Origin: Pleomorphochaeta sp963678575
Lineage (GTDB): Bacteria; Spirochaetota; Spirochaetia; Sphaerochaetales; Sphaerochaetaceae
DNA: 64,000 nt
Reading direction: 5' to 3'
Assembly: GCA_963678575.2 (NCBI GenBank)
Contig: CAXXHV010000002.1
Coordinates: 1,798,001-1,862,000, forward strand
Of this stretch, positions 8,682 through 18,107 are shown piece by piece (within the stretch, counting starts at the first letter, position 1; each line of letters opens with the position of its first letter). Under the pieces are notes generated by a model. That model searched no databases. It was not told the origin of the DNA and saw only the letters and a list, made by a program, of their open reading frames with translations. The translations under genes and the position numbers were made by a program.

Positions 8682-9443
8682 TCAAAAGTTTTTAAATTTG
8701 AGTAACAATAACACAAAAAATATTAATATAGCAATGCTCTCAATAATAAAAAATTGATATTTAGGGAGCTCATGATAATTCGTTCTTTTCACTTTTAAGC
8801 CATACCCTCTAGCTTCAAGTCCCATAGCTAAAGAGGGAATAGTTTTTAGAGAAACTACTAAAGCACTCGTTAGTGTTGGCAAAAGATTCTTTAATTTTTT
8901 CTTCTTATTTTCATTAGATCTTCTTAAACTATGCGAATCAGATATTTGGTTAAATGCATCAAAAATTGTTGGAATAGTTCTAAATACTAAAGATATTGTT
9001 AAACAAGTTTTATACGGAATGAAGAACGCTTGTAAAGCCAACATAAACTCATTCATTTTAGTAGATATAAACAATAATGAACAAGAAAAGGTAATAGTCA
9101 TAAATCTAAAATTTAATGATAAGCTATGAATTAAACCTTCATATGTTAATATTACTTTTCCATGATAGGAAATAATAGGTCTGCCAGTTCTCTCATATAA
9201 TGGAGAGAAGATTAGCATTAAAAAAATCATTGGAAGTATTGCTTTAAAAATACCATTAGTGTTTTTCAAGCCAACTGAATAAAAAGATAATATAATAAAT
9301 AAAGCACAAATAGTGATTAATCCAGAAAAATATATTGGAAGAAATACAAAAACACAAGCTAAGAAAGTTGCAATAACTTTAGCTCTAGGATCCATTTTAT
9401 ATATAAAACCTCTTCCTTCACTATAAATTGTAGCACTACTCAT
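8682..9443 (-). CDS. ecfT: ECF transporter transmembrane (T) component
   Basis: CbiQ/EcfT-family membrane scaffold of 253 residues that couples ATPase movement to the S component. Several membrane helices occupy the N-terminal part, and a last one lies near 235-250. The cytoplasmic coupling region has the family motif LEARGYG near residue 210. Its ATG overlaps the ATPase stop by 4 bases (ATGA type), pointing to coupled translation, and the S component starts 11 bases after its stop. Confidence 0.92.
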   Translation of the reverse strand: MSSATIYSEGRGFIYKMDPRAKVIATFLACVFVFLPIYFSGLITICALFIILSFYSVGLKNTNGIFKAILPMIFLMLIFSPLYERTGRPIISYHGKVILTYEGLIHSLSLNFRFMTITFSCSLLFISTKMNEFMLALQAFFIPYKTCLTISLVFRTIPTIFDAFNQISDSHSLRRSNENKKKKLKNLLPTLTSALVVSLKTIPSLAMGLEARGYGLKVKRTNYHELPKYQFFIIESIAILIFFVLLLLKFKNF

Positions 9444-10876
9444 AACTCTTCCCTTATAATTCCATTTTCAGCGATATAAGTTTTATCACATATACTTTTT
9501 GCAAAATCATCATCATGTGTAATAATGATTAAAGCAGCCCCTTTTTCACTTAATTTATCAATTATATAATATGCAGCTTCATAACTCATAGCTCCATCAA
9601 TTTCATCCAAAATAATGATGGGTCTATCTAATAGATAGTAGACAGCAGCTTGAAGGTATTTTCTTAATGCAAAACTCATAGTTGAAGGCGTTTCATCTAA
9701 ATCAAGATTAAATAAAGTAGCACAATTTTCAACAACTCTTTTTATTTCTTTGGAAGATAATTTTGAATCATTTTCTAACCCCCAAGATAATTCACCGTAA
9801 ACAGTTGGTAGAAAAATTTGTAAATCTGGATTTTGGAAAAGATATGCTATTTTTGTTTGTAATTTATTATTACTAACTTTTTCTCCATTTAATAATATTT
9901 GACCATCAAGAGGAGTATCGAGTCCACAAATTATTCTACTCAGAGTTGATTTGCCACTTCCATTATTTCCAACTAATCGAATTATTTGACCTGTTTTTAC
10001 AGAAAATTCATCACAACGTAATTTAAACTTATTTTTTCTTGAGCTTTCTCTAACTCTTTCTATTTCAAGATTCTTTATTAATAATTCTTCTTTGTTAATT
10101 AATATTTTATCTTCTCTAAGGTTCTTTTCGTCAAGTAATCTAGAATTTTTCAAGTAATTTTTTATATCTTGATGAGTAAATTTTTCTTGATAATTTATTT
10201 CTTTTCTAATTTCACCATTGTCTAATATTAAAATGTTATCAAATAGATTATCAAATTGTTTCAAATATCTAGCACTCATCACGATAAAAGTATTACTACT
10301 TTCTTTAATAATTTTTGCTAATAATATTCTGTATTCTCTATCTAAATCATCAAAAGCTTCATCAAGAATTATTATTTTTGAATTAAGTGCAAAAGTTATT
10401 GCAAGCAATAATCTTTTTCTTTCCCCTCCAGACAACTCAGAAGGAGATACTTCTCTATATCTTTCTAAACCCCAAATTTGTAGGGCACTATTTACTTTTT
10501 TTATTATTTCTTTTCTATCTAAACCCATTGTTTCAAAGGGAAATGCTATTTCGTTTTCAACAGTAGTCGTAACAAACATTTCCAGGGGATTTTGAGAAAC
10601 GTAACATATAGTATCTAATAACTGATAAGGTTCTACCTCATCAATATTTTTCCCAAATATTTTAATGGATCCAGAGCTTTCACTTGGAATAAACTTTGTT
10701 AATAAATTTGATATTAATCTTGATAAAGTAGTTTTACCTTCATCACTATTTGCAAGAAGTAGAAGTTTTTCTTTTTCATTGACTATTAAATTTAAATTAT
10801 TAAAAATATTATCGAGCTTTTTCTCAGTCCAACTTTTATATTTAAAATTTAAGTTATTAATTTCAAGTGCTAACAT
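9440..10876 (-). CDS. Fused double ECF ATPase (EcfA-EcfA'), one site degenerate
   Basis: Two ABC ATPase domains in one 478-residue chain driving the ECF transporter. Domain 1 (about 1-235) has an altered Walker A (ANSDEGKT, Ala42 for Gly), normal signature LSGGE (148-152), normal Walker B (ILDE, 170-173), and Ala202 where the switch His should be. Domain 2 (about 265-478) has a perfect Walker A (GNNGSGKS, 303-310), Walker B (ILDE) and switch His454, but MSFAL (400-404) replaces the LSGGQ signature. In a head-to-tail pair the defects fall together in one composite site while the other is intact. It starts two bases after plsC ends. Confidence 0.9.
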   Translation of the reverse strand: MLALEINNLNFKYKSWTEKKLDNIFNNLNLIVNEKEKLLLLANSDEGKTTLSRLISNLLTKFIPSESSGSIKIFGKNIDEVEPYQLLDTICYVSQNPLEMFVTTTVENEIAFPFETMGLDRKEIIKKVNSALQIWGLERYREVSPSELSGGERKRLLLAITFALNSKIIILDEAFDDLDREYRILLAKIIKESSNTFIVMSARYLKQFDNLFDNILILDNGEIRKEINYQEKFTHQDIKNYLKNSRLLDEKNLREDKILINKEELLIKNLEIERVRESSRKNKFKLRCDEFSVKTGQIIRLVGNNGSGKSTLSRIICGLDTPLDGQILLNGEKVSNNKLQTKIAYLFQNPDLQIFLPTVYGELSWGLENDSKLSSKEIKRVVENCATLFNLDLDETPSTMSFALRKYLQAAVYYLLDRPIIILDEIDGAMSYEAAYYIIDKLSEKGAALIIITHDDDFAKSICDKTYIAENGIIREEL

Positions 10877-10878
10877 TT

Positions 10879-11625
10879 TTATTTCTTTGGAAGGGGTAAT
10901 TTCTCATATGCCTCTTTAATAACTTGAGAAACTTTTATTGGAAGTTCTTTTTGTTCTTCTTTTGATAAATTTTTAGCACTTACTGCAGGTAATATTGTTA
11001 TATTAACATCATATTTATGAACGCCTTTCTTATCTTCAAACCCACTTCTAGTGCCTTGAATAGTTAAAGGAACAATTGTGCTTTCTGCTCTTAAAGCCAT
11101 TTTATAACTTCCAGCTTTCATTTCGTTCATTTTTAAATCTTTACTTCTAGTACCTTCTGGAAAAATAATTACAGATTTTCCTTCTTTCAATTCTTTAGTA
11201 CCATCTAAAATAGCTTTTATTGAAGATTTCGGACTCTTTCTATCTAATAAAATAGTTCCAACACCTTTAGCAAAAGAACCAATAAAAGGAGCTTTCAAAA
11301 CTTCTATCTTGGCAATAGGGGCAGCTTTAAGTTTTAAGATTCCAACATATGCACAAATATCTAACAAACTTTGGTGATTTGAAATATAACATACATTAGT
11401 ATCATCTTTTGGCAGGTTCTCAAGGCCATTTATATGAACTCTATAATTCAATAAAAAGATAAGATATCTTGCTAAAATAGGAGCCCACATCCAATACATT
11501 TTTTTATAAGCTTTTTTAAAACCTAATAACCCAATAATATTAGCAGGAATTACGCAAAAAACTGTTGCAACAAGAGCACCAATTACAAAAAATAATCCTG
11601 CAAAAAAATAATGTACATATTTCAT
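10879..11625 (-). CDS. plsC: 1-acyl-sn-glycerol-3-phosphate acyltransferase
   Basis: Acylates lysophosphatidic acid to phosphatidic acid at the inner membrane. The 248-residue protein has an N-terminal membrane helix (about 5-30), the catalytic HX4D motif (NHQSLLD), a substrate-binding motif FPEGTRS, and a later VPLTIQGT block, the normal order for the PlsC family. It lies between the DEAD-box gene and the ECF operon on the same strand with short gaps, so it may be co-transcribed with either. Other lysophospholipid acyltransferases of this superfamily cannot be excluded. Confidence 0.9.
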   Translation of the reverse strand: MKYVHYFFAGLFFVIGALVATVFCVIPANIIGLLGFKKAYKKMYWMWAPILARYLIFLLNYRVHINGLENLPKDDTNVCYISNHQSLLDICAYVGILKLKAAPIAKIEVLKAPFIGSFAKGVGTILLDRKSPKSSIKAILDGTKELKEGKSVIIFPEGTRSKDLKMNEMKAGSYKMALRAESTIVPLTIQGTRSGFEDKKGVHKYDVNITILPAVSAKNLSKEEQKELPIKVSQVIKEAYEKLPLPKK

Positions 11626-11690
11626 AATTCTTCACCATTCTCTTTTTAATATAATAAAACAAATACTCTATCAATAGAAATAAAATAAGA

Positions 11691-13319
11691 CTATTTTTTT
11701 ATCATTTTTGAAAAAATCTTTTGAAAAAATCCAATTTTTTCTTCTTTTTTATTTTTTATTTCTTTATTCGAAGTTTTCTTAACTAATTCCTTTTTCACAG
11801 GGACTTCAAATTTAGCAGGCTTTTGTCCTTTTTGTAATGGAGCATTTGCTTTTTTGTCCTTAGTTGTTTTTTTAGCTATTTCATTACTTCCATACTGTTC
11901 TTTATAGTAATTCAATCTTTCTTCTAATGAAAGTTGTTGTATTTCATTGTAAGTTTTTCTGTTTTTATTAAATGATTGTTTCTTAACATAAGGTGTTTTA
12001 GCATCATCAAATTTATTAGTATTTTGTTTTGCTTTTTTAACAATAGGTTTTGTATCTTTTTGTGGAGCAGGTCTTTTATTTGATTTATAATTTTTATTAT
12101 TATTTAGTTTGCTTCTCTTTGAAGCATATTCTTTTTCACTTACTAAATCTCTAAATTTTAAATCTTTACTCTTATCTTCAATATTTAAAAGAGCATCTTC
12201 TTCAACCCATTCTAATGGTATTTTCATACCAATATATTTTTCAATTGGTTCAAGACCATAAATATATTCTTCACAAGCTAAAGTTATAGCTTTACCTGTT
12301 TTACCAGCTCTAGCTGTTCTACCAATTCTATGAACATAACTTTCAAAATCTTCGGGTATATCATAATTAATAACTAATTGTAAATCATCAATTTGAAGAC
12401 CTCTAGCGGCAACATCTGTTGCTACTAAAAATTTTATATGCCCCTCTTTCATTCTATCTATTGTACTTAATCTCTTTGATTGACTCATGTCTCCCATCAA
12501 ATATTTAGCACTATAACCATTTAATGAAAGTCTTTTTGCAACTTCAACTGCTTTTGCTTTGGTATTTGTAAAAACAAGCGCATTATCACTCATTTCTCTA
12601 TTCATGAGATATAAAAACAACTTAAATTTTTCATCTTTTGCAACGTGATATAATTCTTGATCTATCTTTTCAACACAAATTTCTTCGGGTTCAACCTCTA
12701 TTTCTACAGGTTCATTCATATATGACCAAGCTAAATTTCTAACTCTTACACTTAATGTTGCTGAGAAAAGCATAGTTTGTATATTTTGTTTTTCTTTTAG
12801 AAGGGAGAACATTTTCTTGACATCAGGATAAAATCCCATATCAAACATTCTATCTGCTTCATCTAAAACAAAGAAATCAAATTGTTTAAAATTAATTTTT
12901 CTAGATTTTTGAAAATCTAACAATCTACCTGGAGTTCCAACAAAAATGTCACAGTCTTTTAAAGCTTCTTCTTGTTTCTCATAACCGACACCACCATAAT
13001 AAACACCAATTTTTAATTTTAAATTTTTACTTAAAAGTTTTGCATCTTGCTTTATTTGTACAGCTAATTCTCTAGTTGGAGCAACAATTAAAGCTTTTGG
13101 TTTTTCTTCATTATTATCTAATGCGATTGCTATTCTTTGTAATATTGTTAATAAATAAACGGCAGTCTTTCCAGAACCAGTCTTTGATTGAACCATTAAA
13201 TCTTTATTCTGTAAACTTATCGGTAATACTTTCTCTTGAACTGTTGTACATTCTTTAAAGCCCGCGTCTTCTATGCCCTTTAATACCTTTTCATGAAAAG
13301 GTAATTCTGTAAATTTCAT
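11691..13319 (-). CDS. DEAD-box ATP-dependent RNA helicase
   Basis: RNA helicase of 542 residues acting on structured RNA. The Q motif region (FTELPFHEKVLKGIEDAGF), Walker A (SKTGSGKTA), APTRELA, TPGRLLD, DEAD, SAT, then the second RecA domain with ARGLQ and HRIGRTARAG, are all in order. From about residue 385 on there is a long Lys/Asn-rich tail of low complexity, typical of RNA-binding extensions that replace a folded domain. ATG at 13319 follows an AAGGTG ribosome site. The exact paralogue (RhlE, CsdA or DbpA type) cannot be named safely. Confidence 0.93.
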   Translation of the reverse strand: MKFTELPFHEKVLKGIEDAGFKECTTVQEKVLPISLQNKDLMVQSKTGSGKTAVYLLTILQRIAIALDNNEEKPKALIVAPTRELAVQIKQDAKLLSKNLKLKIGVYYGGVGYEKQEEALKDCDIFVGTPGRLLDFQKSRKINFKQFDFFVLDEADRMFDMGFYPDVKKMFSLLKEKQNIQTMLFSATLSVRVRNLAWSYMNEPVEIEVEPEEICVEKIDQELYHVAKDEKFKLFLYLMNREMSDNALVFTNTKAKAVEVAKRLSLNGYSAKYLMGDMSQSKRLSTIDRMKEGHIKFLVATDVAARGLQIDDLQLVINYDIPEDFESYVHRIGRTARAGKTGKAITLACEEYIYGLEPIEKYIGMKIPLEWVEEDALLNIEDKSKDLKFRDLVSEKEYASKRSKLNNNKNYKSNKRPAPQKDTKPIVKKAKQNTNKFDDAKTPYVKKQSFNKNRKTYNEIQQLSLEERLNYYKEQYGSNEIAKKTTKDKKANAPLQKGQKPAKFEVPVKKELVKKTSNKEIKNKKEEKIGFFQKIFSKMIKK

Positions 13320-13415
13320 GTATATTTCACCTTAATTAGGAATTCTTTCTTTAAATCAATCAAAGAATAATATAAATTAGGTATTATTACAAGAATAGAA
13401 GAGATTCATATCACA

Positions 13416-14231
13416 TCAACTATCAAAACGTTCTTTTTCTCTAATAATTTTCATTAATTTTAAAGTTCTCGAAAAGTCTGAATCAAAGGTTACTTCATCT
13501 ATTTTTCTAATTGGCATTGCAGCCATAGAGGTCGAAGAAATAAACACTTCATCAAATTTCTCAGTTCTTATTTCTTTTAACATTGGGGCTCTTAAAATTA
13601 TTTCTATTCCTAAATCTTCACAAGCTTCGAGAATTCTAGTCCTTGTTATACCTTCTAAAACATCTTCATTGTCAGCAGTAAATAATTTATTATTTTTAAA
13701 TCCATAAAAATTAGATCTTGTGCCTTCTAATAAAAACCCATCTCTGTTAACTAATAAAGCCTCAAAAGCTCCTTTGCTTCTTGCGTCTTCTAAAGCAATA
13801 TAACTTAATAATAGGTTACTAGTTTTATATTTTGGAAAAAGTCTCTCGCCCTCATATGTTGTTACAAAAACACCCTCATCATAATAAGAATCCGGATATG
13901 TTATTATATTTGTATAAGTAATAAATAATTCTGGATTTGGTCCACCAATTATTAATATTCTCATGGTAGCATTATCAACATTATCTACTTTTATTAAGTC
14001 AATAATGCTTTTTTTTATATCACTTCTTCTAAAAGGGTGACGAAGTTTTATACCTACACATGAATTAAATAATCTTGTTATGTGATCTTCTAAAAATACA
14101 GCTCTTCCATTTACAATAGAAATAGATTCATATGTTGAAAAACTAAATTGTACTTCTCTATAAGTTATATTTACTACAGCATCTTCTACTTTTACAATTT
14201 TATTGTTTTTTATTGCATGTTCTTTGAACAT
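13416..14231 (-). CDS. Class IV aminotransferase (PLP fold type IV)
   Basis: 271 residues of the branched-chain / D-amino acid aminotransferase and aminodeoxychorismate lyase superfamily. The probable PLP-binding Lys is in the FPKYKTSNLL segment near residue 143, and the cofactor-phosphate region LLEGTRSNFY and the late STSMAAMP block are present. Substrate class cannot be fixed from the sequence; the short length fits aminodeoxychorismate lyase or D-amino acid enzymes as well as branched-chain types. It starts 15 bases after ftsK ends and is probably co-transcribed. Confidence 0.85.
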   Translation of the reverse strand: MFKEHAIKNNKIVKVEDAVVNITYREVQFSFSTYESISIVNGRAVFLEDHITRLFNSCVGIKLRHPFRRSDIKKSIIDLIKVDNVDNATMRILIIGGPNPELFITYTNIITYPDSYYDEGVFVTTYEGERLFPKYKTSNLLLSYIALEDARSKGAFEALLVNRDGFLLEGTRSNFYGFKNNKLFTADNEDVLEGITRTRILEACEDLGIEIILRAPMLKEIRTEKFDEVFISSTSMAAMPIRKIDEVTFDSDFSRTLKLMKIIREKERFDS

Positions 14232-14246
14232 TATATTTACCCTTCT

Positions 14247-17200
14247 TTAATCTTGATATCTTAACAATTCCCTCTGCTTGCTTCCATTTGGAGGTCCAAC
14301 AATTCCTTGTTCTTCCATATCTTCAACAAGTCTTGCAGCTCTGTTATAACCAATTTTAAGGCGTCTTTGCAAGAAGGATGCAGAAATTCCATTATTTTCA
14401 TAAGCTATTCTCAAGGCATCATCCCATAAATCATCATCATTGTTTGTATCGTAATCACTTTCATTACTATCATCGTATGGATCTTCAAAATAAGATTCAT
14501 CAATATAATCTGGTTCTTCTTGTTTTTTTGCAAAGTCTACTATATTTTCTACCTCTTCGTCAGAAAGGAAAACACCTTGCATTCTAGTTACAGCTTTACC
14601 GTTTGCACTGAAAAGCATATCTCCTTTTCCAAGTAAATCTTCAGCTCCTGTAGTTCCAATTATTGTCCTTGAATCTTGTATTGAAGTTACTGCAAAAGCT
14701 ACTCTGGTTGGTAAGTTGTTCTTAATTACACCAGTAATTACATCAACAGAAGGTCTTTGCGTTGCAAAAACCAAATGAATACCAACTGCTCTACTCATTG
14801 CAGTAAGTCTTGAAACTTTTTCATCTAAGTCTTTACCTGCTGTACTCATAAGAGATGCAAATTCATCAATAATTACTACAATATATGGCATTTTTTCTTG
14901 AGCAATATGCAATTCTTTTATTTTCTTATTATACCCTTTTATATTCCTAACACTCATTTTAGATAGCATTTTGTTTCTTCTATCCATTTCATCAATACAA
15001 AAATCAAGTACTTTTAATGCTCGTTTAGTTTCTGTTATTACAGGTGTTAATAAATGAGGTATTCCATTGTAAAGGGTTAATTCAACAACTTTAGGATCTA
15101 CCATTATTAGTCTAACATCCCTTGGGGACCGAGTATACAATATTGAGCAAATAAGAGAGTTTACACAAACACTCTTACCTGAACCTGTAGAACCAGCTAT
15201 TAACATATGAGGAGAAGTTGCAACATCAAATGATTTACATTCTCCATACAAGGTTCTACCTAAAGTCATTGGCACTGCCATCTCTGATGTCACTGCACTA
15301 GTTAAAACTTCTTTAAAGCCAACTTTATCTCTTCTTAAATTAGGAATTTCAACACCAACTGCCGTTTGACCAGGAATAGGGGCTAAAATTCTTACTTTCT
15401 TAGCAGCCAAATTCATTGCAATATTATCACGTAAATTTGTTATTGAATTTACTTTAATTCCTGGAGCTGGAACTATTTCAAACATTGTTACAGTTGGTCC
15501 TTGAACAATATTTCTAAGCTCAACATCATATTTAAATTGTGCTAAAGTCTCAATCAAAATCTGTGCTTGTAATTTTGTATCTTCACCAATAATATTTGAT
15601 GTATGAGGATACTCATTCAATAGAGAAATTGGAGGAAATTTGTAAGTAAATTTATTAGGATTTAATAAAGCAGAAGAACTAAGACCTGCAACTGCAGATT
15701 TTAAATCCTCTTGCTCTTCTTCTTTAACCATCATAACTTCTTTTTCATCAACAAGTTGAGCATCCCCTACTGGCTTTGCCGTACTATTATAATTTGCATA
15801 ATTATAGTTGTTTTCACTTTCTTTTTTAACTAAAGGTGACCCATTAGAACTTAAGGATGATGAAAGATTTGTATCTATTTGATTGTCATCACCAAAATCA
15901 ACATCTGAAAAATCGTCTTTCTCTTCATTTTTATGAAGAGCTACTCTTTTATTAATTTCATCTATAATGCTAGAAGTGGTTTGTTTGTATTCTTGTCTTT
16001 CAACTATTTCTTCAATCTCATCATTTAAAGATGTATTCTTTTCAGTAGCACTAATCAAATGACCACTTCTCATAATATTTTTTAATGGATCTGTTTCTAT
16101 TTCTTCATTTTTCTTTTTTAATACAGCTGAATTGTGTCTTATTTTACTATTATAAATACTTGATACTTTTTTACGAGCAGCTTCTATCTCTTTTTCTTTG
16201 TATTCTTTAACAGCTTTACTTTCTTCTTGTTTTTCATTCGGTACTTCAAAATTAAAATCATTCTCATTTTCTTTAATTCTTTGTGAAAGGATAGAAGAAA
16301 AACTAAGTGGTTCATTATTACTAGAGTTTTTGAATTCTTTTCTAACTATTGGCTCTGGAGTCTTTAACTTATTCATCTTCTCTTCAACATTTTTCTTAGC
16401 TATTCTAAGTGTTTCAAGAGATATTGTATGATTTGAATTAAAGGAATTAATTAAATCGTCTTCTTTTGTATTTTCTTTCTTTTTATCAACTTCATATTTT
16501 TCAATATTTAATGGAGTTTTTATTGAACCAACATCATTATTTAAAGAAGAATTATCAATAAAAGATAGATTTGGGACATCAATGGGCTTTGGAAAAACAA
16601 CTCCTAAATCACTCTTTTCTAACTTTACTGAATCATTATTAGTTTCTTTTAATTGAGGACTCTCAATTGTTTCATTTTTAATCGTATTAAGAGAAGCCTG
16701 CTCTTTATTTTCTATTTTCTTAGTTATTTGTTTTGAAAGTCTTTTTATATGTTTTTCATTCAAATAATTACATAAAGGATTAAAAATAATAAATAAACAT
16801 AACTCAATGAAAAAACTTAGCAATATTCTAAATGATATTTGTGATGAAGTTGGATTATCTCTAAATATTGTATTTGTTAAAAAAGTTGGGAATATTGAAT
16901 TTGTTGCTTTAACAGTTAATAAATACATACTAAATGAAAATAAAATAAATATTACCATTTTAATATATGAATATGGTTTATTTTTTCTATATGTAAATAT
17001 CATTATTGAAATAACAAATATAATTAAAGCTGAAGGATAAAGAAAAATCAAACTTCCTTTTACAAAACTTATATAATTAACTAGAGTATTAGTTATTAAA
17101 GTAGAGATTGCAATTAGTTGTATTGGTTTTTGAAGCAAAGATACCGTAGTTACTGAAACTAAAAATAAAGAAGAAATTAAAAATAGTATTGCAAGGACAA

Positions 17201-17318
17201 GTGAAAACTTTCCTCTTTTTAATTTAATAGGATTATCGTTTCTTTTATTTTTAATAGAATTTTTATCTCTTGATTTTTGATTTTGATTTTTTACTTTTTT
17301 TCTCACTTTCGAGCTCAC
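14247..17318 (-). CDS. ftsK: DNA translocase FtsK/SpoIIIE
   Basis: Septal DNA pump that clears chromosome ends at division. The 1023 residues comprise a basic N-terminus, four membrane helices (about 38-60, 90-110, 118-137, 160-182), a long hydrophilic, low-complexity linker (about 200-550), the motor with Walker A GSTGSGKS (near 708) and Walker B VVIIDE (near 816), and a winged-helix gamma domain (about 955-1020) that reads KOPS-like polarity sites. The start is GTG at 17318 with a weak AGG site; a second in-frame GTG at 17306 follows GGTGAG and is an alternative. The gamma domain implies KOPS-type sequences elsewhere in the genome. Confidence 0.95.
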   Translation of the reverse strand: MSSKVRKKVKNQNQKSRDKNSIKNKRNDNPIKLKRGKFSLVLAILFLISSLFLVSVTTVSLLQKPIQLIAISTLITNTLVNYISFVKGSLIFLYPSALIIFVISIMIFTYRKNKPYSYIKMVIFILFSFSMYLLTVKATNSIFPTFLTNTIFRDNPTSSQISFRILLSFFIELCLFIIFNPLCNYLNEKHIKRLSKQITKKIENKEQASLNTIKNETIESPQLKETNNDSVKLEKSDLGVVFPKPIDVPNLSFIDNSSLNNDVGSIKTPLNIEKYEVDKKKENTKEDDLINSFNSNHTISLETLRIAKKNVEEKMNKLKTPEPIVRKEFKNSSNNEPLSFSSILSQRIKENENDFNFEVPNEKQEESKAVKEYKEKEIEAARKKVSSIYNSKIRHNSAVLKKKNEEIETDPLKNIMRSGHLISATEKNTSLNDEIEEIVERQEYKQTTSSIIDEINKRVALHKNEEKDDFSDVDFGDDNQIDTNLSSSLSSNGSPLVKKESENNYNYANYNSTAKPVGDAQLVDEKEVMMVKEEEQEDLKSAVAGLSSSALLNPNKFTYKFPPISLLNEYPHTSNIIGEDTKLQAQILIETLAQFKYDVELRNIVQGPTVTMFEIVPAPGIKVNSITNLRDNIAMNLAAKKVRILAPIPGQTAVGVEIPNLRRDKVGFKEVLTSAVTSEMAVPMTLGRTLYGECKSFDVATSPHMLIAGSTGSGKSVCVNSLICSILYTRSPRDVRLIMVDPKVVELTLYNGIPHLLTPVITETKRALKVLDFCIDEMDRRNKMLSKMSVRNIKGYNKKIKELHIAQEKMPYIVVIIDEFASLMSTAGKDLDEKVSRLTAMSRAVGIHLVFATQRPSVDVITGVIKNNLPTRVAFAVTSIQDSRTIIGTTGAEDLLGKGDMLFSANGKAVTRMQGVFLSDEEVENIVDFAKKQEEPDYIDESYFEDPYDDSNESDYDTNNDDDLWDDALRIAYENNGISASFLQRRLKIGYNRAARLVEDMEEQGIVGPPNGSKQRELLRYQD

Positions 17319-17409
17319 CTAGTATTTTTTCTTTTCCATCTTATCATATATAGACAAATTCTTCGACCAAAAATTACATATTAATTAACGATTGTAACAA
17401 AAAAATCTT

Positions 17410-17442
17410 TAAAATAAAAAATGAGCTCTAAAAAGAACTCAT
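17410..17442 (-). terminator. Terminator of the mnmE-mnmG-rsmG operon
   Basis: Minus-strand hairpin with arms 17434-17442 and 17421-17429 (9 pairs, one mismatch), a 4-base loop, and a T-rich tail down to 17410. Confidence 0.75.
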
Positions 17443-17459
17443 TAACTTAAAATTAAATA

Positions 17460-18107
17460 TTATTTTTTATTTAATAGGCAAAGCATTCTAGGTGCATCAA
17501 TAAAAGGTATATTTAAATCAACATAATCTATATTCCATTTGCTATTACAATCTTCTTCCATAATAGCTATCTCAGCATCTACACTTTCTTTTTTAGCTTT
17601 ATAAGCACAAACTATTGAAGATTTATCTGTTATTTTATCTATATCATCAATGATATCAAATAAAGGATGAAAAGCTCTAAATGTTACAAGATCAAAAACT
17701 CTATTTACATCTTTCAAATCTTTTGCTTCAACATGAACTCTATCATTTATTTTTAAAGCTATAATAGCATTATTTAAGAAACTAACTCTTCTACTCATTC
17801 TTTCAATTAAAGTAAAATTATTATTTTCAAAATATATTGCTAAAGGAATTCCTGGAAGGCCCGCGCCAGACCCCACATCGCAGATAATTGAATCATTTGT
17901 AATATGTTTTTCAATCTCTTTTACTGCAGCTAAGCTATCTAAAATATGCTTTGTAATTATATCTTCTCCACTTGCTCCAACTAATTTATAAGCTTTATTA
18001 AATAATTCAATTTCACTTACATATCTTAACATTTGATTTATTTGATTGTCATTTAAAGAGATATCAATTTCTGTTAATGAGGCTCTTAATAGATTTTCAT
18101 ACTTCAC
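17460..18107 (-). CDS. rsmG: 16S rRNA (guanine-527-N7) methyltransferase
   Basis: S-adenosylmethionine-dependent methyltransferase that modifies G527 of 16S rRNA. The 215 residues include the SAM-binding motif DVGSGAGLPGIPLAI, then LIERMSRRVSFL and the TFRAFHPL block typical of RsmG/GidB. The start is GTG at 18107, whose G is shared with the TAG stop of mnmG, and there is no clear ribosome site, so translation probably depends on reinitiation after mnmG. Order mnmE-mnmG-rsmG is common in bacteria. Confidence 0.94.
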   Translation of the reverse strand: MKYENLLRASLTEIDISLNDNQINQMLRYVSEIELFNKAYKLVGASGEDIITKHILDSLAAVKEIEKHITNDSIICDVGSGAGLPGIPLAIYFENNNFTLIERMSRRVSFLNNAIIALKINDRVHVEAKDLKDVNRVFDLVTFRAFHPLFDIIDDIDKITDKSSIVCAYKAKKESVDAEIAIMEEDCNSKWNIDYVDLNIPFIDAPRMLCLLNKK

